From assembly GCA_004794785.1 (NCBI GenBank), contig SJOL01006485.1:534450-598449 (forward strand): a DNA stretch of 64,000 bases. Reading direction: 5' to 3'. The notes under the pieces were generated by a model. That model worked only from the letters and a program-made list of their open reading frames with translations. It did no database searches and had not been told where the DNA came from. The translations under genes were made by a program, and so were the position numbers. The number at the start of each line of letters is the position of its first letter. The first letter of the stretch is position 1. Positions 1 to 11,568 of the stretch are shown piece by piece. The DNA comes from Opisthorchis felineus (lineage: Eukaryota > Platyhelminthes > Trematoda > Opisthorchiida > Opisthorchiidae).

Positions 1-2230
1 TCTCAGACATAGTCACCCTCTTCATCACAGATTTCTTATTAAAATCAGTTGCATCAGCAGATCATGTCAACCCCAAACCATATACGTGGGTACATTCCCT
101 TGAAAAATCAAAAGACAGCCTCATTATTGTAGCTGTTAGGTTGGCTTTGCTTTCCCGTTTTTTTTAATATTCTGATTGTACCGCTCCCAAGAAACGACCA
201 CACACGGTCACACAATAATCCTCAGTACATAGCGCTGTGTTATTCCATCACAGTTTATCCAGCAGACTGTTCCACACAGCCATGAATGCACGTGACTTCC
301 TTGGAACTGGATTTTGTGCCGGTAAGTCTTCTATTCGGCAACAGAATGGAAGCAGAATTTTCTCAATATCAGAGTGGAACAATCATTCGTCTTGTTTTCA
401 TTGATGAAACAAACTGCGCGAGTCACAACACATCTTTCCTGTTGGCTAGAAAGATCCGATTCATTCTTGTCCCCAGGGTTATTTGAGTTGGAAAATGGGA
501 GGCGTGGTATACAGAGGATGAAGGGTCGCTCCTCATATCTTTCTTATTGAACCAAATAAAATCCACCATGCTGAAATTTTTCAAACAACTGTCGCCAGGT
601 AATGCTACAGCCCCTCGCATCTGCCACAAGCAGTACTCCAGATATCCAGTATGGTAATTTATGTGTACACGAGAGGTGTCAGCCCATTTAATCATTATTG
701 GTTTCACTGTGTAAATTATCACGACTAGGTAGGTCTCCTGTTCCCCAGTACGATCCGAATGATAATCTCAGAGGATATTTCCATATAAGGAAAGTAGATT
801 TTGTGGCAACTACAGTGGTAAAAACACCTTCAAATGTTTCGATTTCACGAAAATAACAAGCCAATTCAGGTTGTGTTCACAGGGCCAAACTGTAGTCGAA
901 GTCTACCGCTATTGTGACAATTACCAATAACGGCCAGCAGACATCGAAGAGAAATAAACGGACTCATATTTCAACATGGATTTTCTCTTAACTCAAACAG
1001 TCAAACGAAACGTATCAAACGAGCTAGCCAGGAATTCCAGTTAACCAATGTTAAAACTTGCATGTCACTTGCCGTTATATTGTTGTCTGGAAAGCTCGTA
1101 TAGGAGATGTATTGGAGCGAGTACATATTTATATTTGTCAGCACAGTCGCGTCAGCTGTTTTGCCCGTCCACTAAAACTTGTTCCCCGGTAATGCTGGGT
1201 TTATTGAGAAAATGTACAAAAATTCCTGTTCCTCGCTCGGACAAGAGTGCCAACTGTTGTTACATCCGGTGAGAAAAAATTGACTCCATCGAGGATTTGC
1301 GTGTGGCTAATTCATTCGGCTTCACTGATGTGATTTTGTGAAACTATGGGCATACATACAGCGAAAAATTTGGCAAATGTTTCTTGATGATTGGTACTAG
1401 CCAAACGACCACCTGGTGAAATTGACTATACGGTTTTTTGAGCCTGTATTTCAATGTGGAACTCCAGCGGCTGTACAAACCAAGCAAATTAATACAGGTG
1501 TCTTTTGTATGTTCCTAACCAGTTTCTCTGATCGTAAGTTTATGTAACGTAAGTCTTAATATCGACACCTGCTATCTGGACCTAGCCATTTGCATGAAAG
1601 GCTTTCGGCGGCCTGGTAGCAGCTTCAATAAAGGAACAAAAAACTGACGGCATTTAAGCGAACGGTTCACCAGCACAATAATGTTCTGTTGATTCCCCTC
1701 CCCCTTTTGTTGGAAGAAGGGTGGTATATGAGGGCTACCACGTTCGGTAACGCAACATACCTATTCACATATCCATAGAAATAAAGCCAATTCCACAAAC
1801 ATTAAGTGATCAATATAATATCGAATCCCTATGGCTTGGAAGAAGTAAACCCAGTACATAACATTGTAGATGGGAGCATGTTTATCAGTTCGGGTCAGAT
1901 TTACTCACTTCTACTCCAACTTTATGTTGCGGGTCTGCAGAATGCCAGACGTTATTTATAATTTAAGTTTGCTTGCTGCTTTGAGCGTGTTAATTGCATG
2001 AAAACTCCAGACCGAATTATCTTCTCGTTTCTGGGTTTCTTTGGAACATTGTTCTTCCTCGCTACTTGTTTAGCTAAACCTGTCTGTTAATATGTCGACG
2101 TTTATAAGGAAGGTAACCTTTCCATTTGCTGTCAGCACACCCCTGCAAGTTTCGGGAAGTATACTTTGAGCAGATTTCAGCCGTTAGAGTCGTCAGGTGA
2201 CACAGATTCCTTGAAGTTTTTGGATATTAT
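1..2230. other. No gene or repeat recognised
   Basis: Short frames of up to 99 codons overlap on both strands here. None carries a motif I recognise, and I found no match to the repeat families seen elsewhere in the window. No splice-bounded exon of a known protein is evident. Treated as non-coding. Confidence 0.55.
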
Positions 2231-2767
2231 TCAATAAGCCGAGGGATGCAGCTCTTGGATGATAAGGACTCCATCTAGATAGCCCGTGAGATTAACACAA
2301 AAAATATCAAGGAAGAGAAGAATACTGATGGCTCTGATTGTCCCGCTCTTGGTTTGGGTGTTCGCCGAGCTTAGACAGTGGATTATTTCGAGCCACCCAA
2401 GAACTTTTGTCTGTATATCATGGTTCCCATCGTGGATGTCCTTTCTATAAATCTCTTGCCCACGCTTCCCTTCAGAATGATGCAATATAAACATCTGCAT
2501 TTCAGTAACCTTTGTGGTAATTGGTTGCATGTTTTGCACAAAATGGGGCTCGACAGCGAAATGTAGGCTCGGGAAACTGTTGCAGTAACCTATAACCTTC
2601 AGATGCAAAAGGTACCTTGAACCAGTCGATAAGGAAACTGCAGATAGACTTCCGTGAAGATGACCAGTACTGTTCAACTTCCTCTTCAAGCTGACTTCCT
2701 GTCGTTGGAAGTATCCAACGAAAGTTTCATACTTGTTATATTTGTGTCTTGGAAGCAAAATGTGCAC
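2231..2767 (-). CDS. Orphan ORF, 178 codons, unknown
   Basis: This is the longest ATG-initiated frame in the window. I do not recognise the product. It begins MHILLPRHKY, has mixed composition, no clear signal peptide, no obvious transmembrane helix and no catalytic signature. At this base composition a frame of 178 codons is uncommon by chance but not excluded in 128 kb of scanned strand. A second minus-strand frame (2736-3173) lies immediately upstream, overlaps by 32 bases and is in a different frame, so the pair could be one decayed or intron-interrupted unit. Plus-strand frames of similar length overlap the same DNA, which argues for a locally stop-poor region rather than a gene. Confidence 0.13.
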   Translation of the reverse strand: MHILLPRHKYNKYETFVGYFQRQEVSLKRKLNSTGHLHGSLSAVSLSTGSRYLLHLKVIGYCNSFPSLHFAVEPHFVQNMQPITTKVTEMQMFILHHSEGKRGQEIYRKDIHDGNHDIQTKVLGWLEIIHCLSSANTQTKSGTIRAISILLFLDIFCVNLTGYLDGVLIIQELHPSAY

Positions 2768-3173
2768 TGGTTCCTCTATTTAGCCTGTCCCGGCTAAAGC
2801 GCAAATACTGACGTGCAAACCATTCACGCAACATAAGTACGGCGTTTCCATGGATAGGTATGCGATTGCAATATTTAAAAAGATGGGAAAGAGTATTCCT
2901 AACGAACGTTACAGATGCACATATATATTTATATATATGCTGCTCGCTTTCATTAGAACCCCTCCTGCATATCCGCACCTTTTGTTCCGTTTTCACTGTT
3001 GCCTGAGTGCTCGTGTGTATAGTGTCTCTAAAGCACTGATGACAGCCAAGTCGAGTACTCCGGCCGCGCAGGGAATATATCGAGAAGCAGCGCTTCATTG
3101 TGACACGGCAAAAGATGAATGTGTGCATACTTTGTGTCGGACACATTGTTTTTTTTTTAAATGTCCAGTTCAA
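2736..3173 (-). CDS. Orphan ORF, 145 codons, unknown
   Basis: Unrecognised basic frame (many Arg and Lys) just upstream of the 178-codon minus-strand frame and overlapping its start in another frame. A plus-strand frame of 150 codons (2850-3302) covers nearly the same bases. I see no domain, membrane segment or repeat. If real, it would be an upstream exon or a frameshifted 5' part of the following frame; chance is more likely. Confidence 0.1.
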   Translation of the reverse strand: MNWTFKKKTMCPTQSMHTFIFCRVTMKRCFSIYSLRGRSTRLGCHQCFRDTIHTSTQATVKTEQKVRICRRGSNESEQHIYKYICASVTFVRNTLSHLFKYCNRIPIHGNAVLMLREWFARQYLRFSRDRLNRGTSAHFASKTQI

Positions 3174-3640
3174 CTATTGTTGCTGGTCAAATTAGTCCCG
3201 GAAACCAATTACTTAAAAATCACAGTGATAATAATAGAATTCAGAATGATCTTTATTGATATAATTGTGGTCCTGCAGCCTGACGATGTTTTGAAATATT
3301 AGTTCCATGCCACAAGTGGTGCAGATTACAACAAACTTGATTGTTGCAGACGCACCAAATTTGCACACAAATATTTCAATACATTTTTCATGGCGCACCA
3401 GCTTTCCAAGCAGCCTACTGGACGGAAGTGGTGAGGTTCCCTTGAAATCGCCTATTCGCCTGTTTAGCCCATGTGTCATATGAGAGTTACCACATTTGTG
3501 TGTTCTACTATGCTGTACTGCACCGGAGTAAAGTGTGTGGTCTATACTACTCACCCTTCAGGCAACGAAATTGCAGTTAACTCGAGTGGATTCACTGCTT
3601 TTGAACAAAACCTGACAGATTTTGCCAAGCGATTTGAACA

Positions 3641-4171
3641 ATGTTCATTAGCGCGAGGGCTTGGGATGACAAATTCGGTAAAATTTACGCGCGCTTGCAT
3701 TCTAACTTGGTTATTGACAGAACTTCCTGTGTAGTGACGTTTGTATCGCTCCGAAGTTTGTGGCAGTCACATTTTCTACTTGGCCCGTGCGTGTGGGGGC
3801 AAATGAGCAACTGGGTTCACCAGACAATAAAAACACTGTACAGGTCTAGATTTTACCGTCACCATGTATGTAAGCTCGAGAAGTCTGGTAAGATCGTGCC
3901 ATATCTTCATCAAGCCAAGAGAGGAACACTGATTTTGCACGTATGCCGATTGGCGCGAGTCAACGAAGGTTGCTTGACTCAGAATGAATTTGTTATCCAT
4001 CATATACACACATGTCTTTCCGCAAGTTTTCAATCGAAAACTAATCAGAAGGCGGGTGCAATTCACCTGAGTACCGGTTTAATTGCCTGTGCATTGCTGC
4101 AGATGGAAAACTCCCAATCTGTGGCAGCATGCAGCTATTTCAATGCGCGTATCGATGCAGTATGTTTATGA
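3641..4171 (+). CDS. Orphan ORF, 176 codons, unknown
   Basis: Unrecognised frame starting MFISARAWDD, with scattered Cys and His but no spaced zinc-finger pattern. It ends shortly before a repeat of family A. An antisense frame of 96 codons (3776-4066) lies inside it. No known family, no signal peptide and no helix clearly long enough for the membrane. Reported for its length only. Confidence 0.12.
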   Translation: MFISARAWDDKFGKIYARLHSNLVIDRTSCVVTFVSLRSLWQSHFLLGPCVWGQMSNWVHQTIKTLYRSRFYRHHVCKLEKSGKIVPYLHQAKRGTLILHVCRLARVNEGCLTQNEFVIHHIHTCLSASFQSKTNQKAGAIHLSTGLIACALLQMENSQSVAACSYFNARIDAVCL

Positions 4172-4309
4172 CGTTCCCGAATTACTTATTTTCTATACTT
4201 CACCGAACCACCTAATGAATATACTCTGTGTATTGCATATTGTATCGCATCTAATTTGCTCATCGGTTGGCGGTATTTTTGTAAGCACCACGGAACACAA
4301 TGTGACTGA

Positions 4310-4640
4310 AATCTCCTCGAAAGTCCACGACCCGTTTTGCCCTCCTTGGGGTTCATCTATTAAGCGTAGTCACCGAGTCCTCGTCAACCTTAATGTTAAC
4401 AGGTGACTCAACTGGATATCAGCAAGAAAGGCGGAACTAGTGGTGAACTGTTGAAGAGTTTTCATCAGTCTAGTGGGTATTATGTTTCGTCGAGACAATC
4501 TACTGCGACACCAAGAATATTGTACCTACTTCAACATGAGGTGGCTTTCGTGCAACACATTCAGTTGAAGAATAACATCACCAACGAGAGATGCATTTTA
4601 GGTTTAGTTGAGTCTCCAGTTAATATCAACATACTTTGTA
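4310..4640. repeat. Family A repeat, inverted composite copy
   Basis: Bases 4310-4402 hold the minus-oriented module (GTTTTGCCCTCCTTGGGG, then CCGTCAACCTTA-like sequence). Bases 4430-4640 hold the plus-oriented module (GAAGAGTTTTCATCAG, CAACATGAGG, CACATTCAGTTGAAGAAT). The two halves point in opposite directions, so this copy is a head-to-head junction rather than a simple insertion. Strongly diverged from the other copies. Confidence 0.75.
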
Positions 4641-5079
4641 TTTTGTTGAGAGATATTCACATTTCTTTTCTGTCCGACGGCTATAATTTTGAGCGCTAAA
4701 ATTTATCTGCACACTTGTGTCACAAACATCACGTCATCTGTGAAGAAAAGTGCTTCGAGCCGCAGTTGGCATTACTTGTATAATTGATCAGTATAAGAGT
4801 CATGTAAAGTTTAACCCACTATCTACACTCTTTTAACTAGCTTCGTCCATCAGTTCCCTTGGTTGACTATGTGGTACTGCACGGATTTAAAATCATACAT
4901 ATGCATTCGAAAGATAGCCAATGAAGGGTACCAAATATCAGAAGACGCATTCTGCTCCGTCCTAGTGAAAGCCCGCATGACTAACGAAATAGTAAAACAA
5001 GGTGAACAAGCCCAATGCTGGTGCAAATACCTAGTGGAAGCAAACGTACATTCGACTTCACACTGCTATCGCATCATTT

Positions 5080-5130
5080 CTTTATTGTCATTGTTATTGT
5101 TATCGTTGCTGCTATTACTGTCCTCACTTT
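5080..5130. repeat. Degenerate TTGTTA-type microsatellite
   Basis: Runs of TTATTG and TTGTTA units with substitutions. They give a leucine-rich stretch in the plus frame 4863-5288, which makes that 141-codon frame look protein-like. I regard that frame as a by-product of the simple repeat. Confidence 0.6.
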
Positions 5131-5286
5131 ATACAGCGTTTGAGGTGTGGTATGAAAGTTGTTTGGTCACACACCCCCAGTCACATTATCCAAAAAACTG
5201 CTCAAAGGCATGTTCTAAACATACCGAGATGCCTAGATATGATAACGCTATGGATCGACACAAAAAAAACATGAAACGTATTTTTT

Positions 5287-5520
5287 AAAAATCATAAACG
5301 AGAGATTCAGCTGGGTTCCAGGTGAGTCTCCCGTCAAAACCAAATTGGTTTGCAGAAGAGTGCATTTCGCTAATTTCGTGCAGTTTGAGTTCAAGTAGAA
5401 CATAAGGTTGACTGAAACTCGGGGATCGCGCCTACCTGATGAGCCCCAAGAAGGGCGAAACCGTTCGTGGGTTGTCGAAGAGCTTTCAGCAACCTTATGA
5501 GTAGTGTATTACGTCTGAAG
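5287..5520 (+). repeat. Family A repeat
   Basis: Contains, in order, CATAAACGAGAGATTCAGCT, GAGTCTCCCGTCAAAACC, GTTCAAGTAGAACATAAGG, GAGCCCCAAGAAGGGCGAAA, GTCGAAGAGCTTTCAGCAAC and CTTATGAGTAGTGTATTA. It is one of the best-preserved left halves of the family and helps fix the order of its modules. The right half with the palindromic core is missing. Confidence 0.85.
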
Positions 5521-5802
5521 TGTATTCTGTTTTATGTTGTTTAGTTCAGTTGTTTTTTTTCCTTCAATCATTTTTAAGCACTCATCAAGTCCTGCATGAA
5601 TCAAAAAGCAGATAACAACAGTGTCCATAATAAACTCTGGAAGATATGGGAGATGGCTCAAAATTCACTTCACAATATTCCAACAACACACATGACTGAG
5701 CTGTGTTATGTGGAACGGAAATTGGGATCTCATGAATGGTTTTTGGTGCCATGGATCTTGAAAGGTTTCAAAATCTCTGCTGTCTCATCTTCATTAAAAT
5801 CG

Positions 5803-6300
5803 ACAGTATAACATCAATGTTCATCACCATCAATGTTCAACACTGATGCTTCGCTGCCATATGATACGCAGCACACATCAATGTCAAGCGAGTCCAATGT
5901 GAGAACAAGAGCAGCTCGTTGTCCTACTTGCTCCAGAGTGCCAGATAGACTAGGCGTCGAGGTCTGAAGATCCATTTTCAGCTGCCTGAGGATATTGGCG
6001 CCGGATGACGCGTAGATGCTGCTGCCAAAACCGGTGCAGGATGAGCGGAGTTGTCAGTCCTGACTGACTGGTCTACAAAGAGATCTATAAATGGGTGGGA
6101 GAGGAGGGAGAATAAGCATGTGGAAGAGGAAGAAGGGAGGCGTCAGCAGAATCCTGTTTTTGCTTACCCGCTCTGTGGTATGTAGCAAGTAAGGTGACCC
6201 TGCTGGCGACAACATGAGGCAGCCGATGTGGCATGAGAGTATTGTTAGTTGTAAGTGTCATGGTTTTACGTGGGCTGGGCACCCACATCTAGGCAGAAGG
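5803..6300 (-). pseudogene. LINE 5' fragment (N-terminal region into endonuclease start)
   Basis: Two open segments read on the minus strand. The first (about 6288-6085) contains [21 protein letters not shown] and DASLL. The second (about 6052-5814) contains TLEQVGQRAALVLTLDSL followed by DIDVCCVS. The second motif is the known start of the apurinic endonuclease of flatworm RTE/CR1-like LINEs (consensus shape NVRTL..VGQQA.L..TL.SL.IDVCCVSETR). The frame is lost after CCVS. The first segment is shared, without gaps over about 160 bases, with the plus-strand copy at 63764-64000. Non-functional 5' remnant; the reverse transcriptase is absent nearby. Confidence 0.75.
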
Positions 6301-6309
6301 ACAATTAGG

Positions 6310-8470
6310 GTCCTCAACCAAAGTCTCTGTCCCAAAAGTTTGACCGCAGGGCAGCGGTGTTTGGTGGAAATCCAAGTGCATTTCTATTTTTTCAGAAAGA
6401 TTTCGCACACATATTCTAACCCTAAACATGGAGGGCCAGCAGACTTTGTTCGCCAAACCTCTTATCACTGTCCAAACCGGTTTGAGAGACTCTGCAACTG
6501 TTGCATGGTCTCCCCGTCCCAGTAAAGCTCAGTGGGTCACGCAGGCACTCAAAACGTCACACCACTTTAAGATCAAGTCTCTTCGTGATTGTCTGCTGTC
6601 TCCAGTGACTGGAATAGCAAAGGTGAGTTTTTTGCTGTCCAGTCGTATGACTCCGCTTGGGTTAAATGGGTGACCTAATCAAGATCACAGATCATCCGTC
6701 ATATATTGCAGATAGTGAGACCCGTCGGAAGGACCACGGTTCTAACCTACTATAACATTTAAATGAACCAGGCAACGGGGCAGTCGGCCAACTTCCGGCA
6801 TAATTCACTGTGGTTCCAATGCTTTTTCGCGGCCGTCCAAATTAACTTCGCAATATATCGTCACCAGCCGTAACACTCGAGGCACATTAGGTTAGCATGC
6901 TAAGACCGCTCTGTAACGTCTGTGAGTTTGGCGTACACACGAACGAAGGCAACAGAAGTCTGGAAGTTCGGTTGAGGTAGTTTGCTTACGTCACGCGGTT
7001 TAGTGGCAAGCCATTAATTAGGGGTTCTGATTCTCGGGTCAATGCAAAGCAGGTTTGTATCAACTAATTGGTCAGTCTGATGTGGAGAGTGCAAATCACC
7101 GGGTGATTCGCAACATACCTCTCGCCCTCATGCGTAGGACTGAAATCGTCCAGTAGGAGGGTGAGTACAAGTAGGCTGAGTCACAGAAAGAAGGGCATTT
7201 GGACCTGCGCAATGTGAGCAATGGCCGTCTTGGACTGGTTCTTAACAGGGTGGAGTGAGTTGGTTGCTTGGCTTGAGGCGGACAACCTTAAAGCTGATGC
7301 TGTTACCGATCCTGGTGAGAGACTGGCGATCTGGTTGAAGAAGATTTCTGATTTGAAGATGGGAGACAAGTGTTACCAGACTTGAGTTTGGTTTAGTCTA
7401 CCGGTGTACGTTAGTCTGGATCGCAAGTGCATTGTTGACGTAGAGTTTCTAAGTTTATCGTATCCAATTACCCGTTAAGTCCGATGCTATCGATGGGGTT
7501 AAATTTCATCCCAACAGTTTTTGAAACCTGTGCTTTTCCATGAAGTCTTGTTAAGCGGGTAACCTAAGTGTTTTAGTTGTTTTGTATGACATTTGCTCAT
7601 GTTGCCTATGTTTGACCAGAATAGTGAGGACAAGATTAGTTTAATCGTCCCGCTCTGTTGTCTTTGACTCATGATCACATCCGCTATCCCTACGCGTTCA
7701 GTATTCGCTGGCACAAAACTTGAGAATATGAAAGAGTGAATTTTAGACAGACTCCATTTGTTAACCACATCCGGGAAAATGACCGCTCAGTAAACGAAAA
7801 TCTCTCAATAGAGATCTTTAATGTGTTGAGATATGGTGATTTATGCTAATCATCGAAGTCGCGTAATTTTACCAACGAAACTAAGTTTCTTATGTCGTTT
7901 TTTTCATCCCATATTCTCAGATTTAATGTAGACTGAGCAATTGAGACAAGCAACTGGTGGATAATGTCCCGTCAACACCGGATCAATTCGCAAACGGTTG
8001 TTTATCGCAGCACGCATAGTTTTATTTGCAATGTCGATGTAATCTTGGTGAAAAGTGGAAGACTAGGTCAAACTATTCAGTGTAATACTGACAATTGGTC
8101 AACCCGAGTTTTTCTCAACCTTGTGCGTAGCGTCTTTAAATGTCAGAAATGGCGGAAAATGTGATGATAGTGGTGTACTATGTCAGGAAATGATATAGTC
8201 AGCTGAGAAATGGTCACACTGGTTGTTGCATTTGTTATTTGGAAAGTGCCGACTGAGTCGTTGACAGGAAGCAGGATTAGCGGAGTTGTAGAACGAAGAA
8301 GACCAATAGTGCGTGCAGCATTTGGTTACTTTTGATGGGCGTGTCCTAAGAGAGACTGTATTTTAAGTGTTGCTTAATCGCTATGTTTAAGCAGCTCATT
8401 CGCTACTGGTTGCCATTTAAGTTGTAATCAAAACAGTGTGTTGCTGAATTGGAAGTTATAACATTTTCTT
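6310..8470. other. No recognised feature apart from the 54-codon frame
   Basis: This interval should hold gag and protease if the downstream Gypsy element were complete. I see no zinc knuckle (C-x2-C-x4-H-x4-C), no D[TS]GA protease motif and no second copy of the LTR. Either the element is 5' truncated or this part has decayed beyond reading by eye. Confidence 0.5.
7209..7373 (+). CDS. Small frame, 54 codons, Trp-rich, unknown
   Basis: An ATG frame reading MAVLDWFLTGWSEL and ending in MGDKCYQT, with four Trp in 54 residues and an amphipathic Leu/Trp spacing. It lies upstream of the Gypsy pol remnant at the distance where gag would be expected, but I cannot match it to a known gag, and a spectrin-like exon is an equally loose resemblance. 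A minus-strand frame (7181-7369) overlaps it completely. Low confidence. Confidence 0.15.
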
Positions 8471-8789
8471 TGTTGTAGTTGAGGCGGAGATTAAGAGAAC
8501 TAGTTTCGTCCTGCCGCGCTACAGTATAAAGGTGTATTCCAAAGTAATACAGGATCCTTGCGTGTGTTTTGTCCCGCAATTAAGTAGATGAGGCAAACAA
8601 GCGACGAAACGCCCGAAAAGCCATAGATATTAGAGGAGAATGGAAACGTAGACATTAGCTGTCGTAAAACTTCTATAATCCTACTTCACATGGCCGTAAA
8701 CTTTGCGTAGTAACACGGGCAATTCATGAATTGACGAAGTCAACATTAAAGGATTCGAACTGTCGACCACAAAACACTTCTGAAGATTC

Positions 8790-9700
8790 ATGCCAATAAA
8801 ACCACCCTTTTCTGGTGTTAAATTAGCACCGACTATCTGCTACCATGTACTGGGTTTTTTCTTTTGTGTGGCGTATGTAGACGATAGAATTGCAGTGAGC
8901 GGCACACTAACAGCGCAAATGGAGTATCCCGTGTCAGTCTTCTATCTAGTCAATAACTTTGAACTCAGGCAGCTTGCAAAAGTATTCATTCTCATGTTCA
9001 GTATCCGTTAGCTGGGACCCAACATTGATAGCAGAGGGCGACGAACTGATCCGGAGAGGTCAGAGGCCAGAATGGACAGTTCAGCCCCAGTCAATGAGTC
9101 ATAGTTGCATTCTTCCAAGGCTTGCTGAACTACTACGATATTCTTGTCCATCATCTACAGAGAACACCCGTTGCCTGAAACACCTTGTTATCGTTAGACA
9201 TGGAGCAGAACTAGTCGTACGCATGCCAAACACCCTTTTCAAGGTCGTCTTATTGTCAATCAGTTGCACGCCTAAACTTCGTGGCGGGCCATCCTTCATA
9301 ATATGGAATCGGTGATTTTAAACTTCCCCAGTTTCCAAGTGGTTGAAAAGGGCTGTTTGTCCCATACGTCAAGCACTGTCGTTAATAGAGGGAATTTACA
9401 GATAAAATGAAAATCATCGTTAGCTCTGATCTTTGCAGTGAAGGAATTTGGGAGAATTCTACACGACTGGAATTTTATCTTTCAAGTAGACAAAAAACAA
9501 CAATGTTGGGTTGTCAAAATACTTCTCACTCCCTGCTATCAATCGTCTCCAACAATGGGCTGTCACTTTTCTGCAGGACTTTTTTTCAATCAACCGATTT
9601 TCAATCAAATCAATTTCAGCTCTTTGCCATGCTGGTACCGATGACTTTTGTCCGAATCCGTTCAGCCCTTTCTTATCGCTCCTGAAGTAACTGATTCTGA
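8790..9700 (+). pseudogene. Gypsy reverse transcriptase and RNase H remnant
   Basis: The frame at 8790-9011 contains GVKLAP followed by VAYVDDRIAV, the RT fingers/palm motif and the catalytic Y-x-D-D box, then FELRQLAKV and SIR. After an in-frame stop, other frames give DPERSEA, SAPVNES, GLLNYYDI and NTLLSLDMEQN, the linker to RNase H. At 9434-9530 the frame reads AVKEFGRILHDWNFIFQVD, and at 9535 on AINRLQQWAVTF, both typical of the RNase H C-terminal part. At least three frame changes and several stops are needed to read it, so it is not translatable. The YVDD box itself survives. Confidence 0.85.
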
Positions 9701-9844
9701 AATCTCCCATGAGCCCCTACTGCGAGATGTTGTTGGATATACCAGGAACAGATAGTCAACGGTAGAAAAGAGCGGACGTCAAAAGTTTTCTCTCCACAGA
9801 AATGCTTTGACAATCGTGCGCAGTTGTCTAAAGCTGGGTGACTG

Positions 9845-10750
9845 CATTGTCAAACCAGGTAAACTTCGGCATCAAGTATTGAAGCGAACTCATACACAGC
9901 ATTCTGTGATCAGCAGAATTAAGGCCGCTGCTCGAGGTTATGCTTACTGACCGTCCAACGATGAAAGACTGAATCGTCCGTAGTTGAGGCCAGTGAGCAA
10001 TTGTAGCCCTACCTCTGATGAAACCTCGATTATATCATTGTCCATAGCCTGGAGAACCATGGGTACGAATGCATTTGTACTACGCTAATCTACTGCAGGG
10101 GAGTGTACCCCTGATCGTTTTCAATGCTTTTTCAAGGTGGCCAGAGGTTGGCATGGTTTGACCTGCAAAACTATAGCCGTTTTTAGCGAAACGTTTGTGA
10201 AGTTTGGAGTTCCGGAGCTTCAGATGGCAGAAAGTAGGGTCAACTTACGACCTAAGAGCTTGATCAACTTTGCATTCCTCAAGGAATTAACAGGCCGTTT
10301 GAATTCCAACACTCGAGTTGAACACTTTGGTGTTACCTTTAAAAGGGGGGGTTATGAAGCTGGGAAGCAGAAGAAAGACCCAACAAACCTTGCATGCTTT
10401 TTCGCGGTCGCATCGAGCGATACCAGGAAACTAGCTACCACATCAAGAGTTTCTGACCGCGTTGTCTCTAATAGGATTATGTTGACTACAAAGTATAAAC
10501 CTAGGAGGGAGAGCCACATAGAAAAGCAGTTCACTCGGCGAGATAGAACAGCACCACCTTTCTTCACCCTCGGCACTGGCGTTTATGGGCTAAACTTTTA
10601 GAAAGGTCAAGAAGAATGGATAGTTGGAGTAGTTGTTCCACGCACCGGAAATCTGTGACCTGAAGTTGGGGAACTCGTCTGCCCTGATCATGACAGTCAA
10701 ATACCTATCCGATTGACACAGTAAGCTAACAGCTCCATCGCAGACCCCAT
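9845..10750 (+). pseudogene. Gypsy integrase remnant with C-terminal domain
   Basis: The zinc-finger region reads CIVKPGKLRHQVLKRTHTQH and RIKAAARGYAY. The core reads MHLYYANLLQGSVPL and FNAFSRWPEV. In a second frame (10137-10601) come SETFVKFGVPEL, EHFGVTFKRGG and HIEKQFTRRDRT. After a stop the frame continues with EEWIVGVVV and EVGELV, the domain that binds DNA and lies before the LTR. In the family the core begins I-D-Y-A-G-P; here the position of the first catalytic Asp is Tyr, and the D-N-G motif is also unreadable. The remnant is catalytically dead as well as frameshifted. Confidence 0.8.
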
Positions 10751-11475
10751 TATTCGCACCTGTATGAAGAAGATATCGGGGAAAAACTGAGAGTGGAAAC
10801 GTATCTGTCCCCTCCCGACCAAGTCCCACACCACCCAGGTGTGACATTTCAACTTATCAAGAGACCTATTACCAATCTTTCTCCTTGGTCATACGATGTG
10901 CGACTTAACATTCAAAATTTTCTAAGGAAAAGGTGTGCAGTGTCCGTGTGGCCGACCGGCCTACGGCTCTATTTGACTTTTTGTTGATCGCCTCAACTGG
11001 GCTTACATTCTCCTTCCTTAGATGGTTCACTCGTTGTATCGCACGCGTTCAGAGGTATATACGTCAGTGAGCCAACATCATCGCATTCGGGTCTTCCTCA
11101 TTAGACCGGCTGGGTAGCGGCTGAACTGATGTCATCACAGAGGGATAGTAGCTGTCAAGCTATGCTTCATCTAGGTAGACCATAATACCCTTCAGGGCGA
11201 GTCTGCAGGAGGAGCCCAGGTTCCTGGTACCAGCCGTGTTTGGTAGCGGCATGGGGGTACTGGAAATGAAACTCCAATTTTTCATGGCAAAGTAAGACTG
11301 CTTTCAGCGTTGTCATAGAATTTTCTGGAACGGATAGCGTCAGGAAGGTCAGATTCCTGAAAATAACCCCAGAACACCCGAAATCTGCTGAGACCCTAAA
11401 ACTCCACCAAAATCTCAATGGGGAAGCCGGAAAGCATCCAGGCCAGTCAATCACTCAATCAATTCAGCAAAAGGC

Positions 11476-11568
11476 GATGAGTGTTCAGGCACGCCACAGA
11501 AGCACGATTGAATATGATCAGCGTTCAGGCATTTCATAGAAGCACGGTCGATGTTGATGGGTGTTCAC
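11476..11568. repeat. Tandem repeat of about 40 bp, 2.3 copies, in LTR U3
   Basis: Unit 1 (11476-11515) and unit 2 (11516-11555) share GTTCAGGCA and AGAAGCACG at the same offsets. A third partial unit (GATGGGTGTTCAC) follows. It sits at the start of the putative LTR, where U3 enhancer repeats are common in LTR elements. Confidence 0.75.

Noticed and set aside
4863..5288. 141-codon plus frame with a leucine-rich segment
   Set aside because: The leucine run comes from a TTGTTA-type microsatellite and there is no other protein-like feature.
8959..9315. 118-codon plus frame
   Set aside because: It lies out of frame with the Gypsy pol motifs, which are readable in the other two frames across the same bases.
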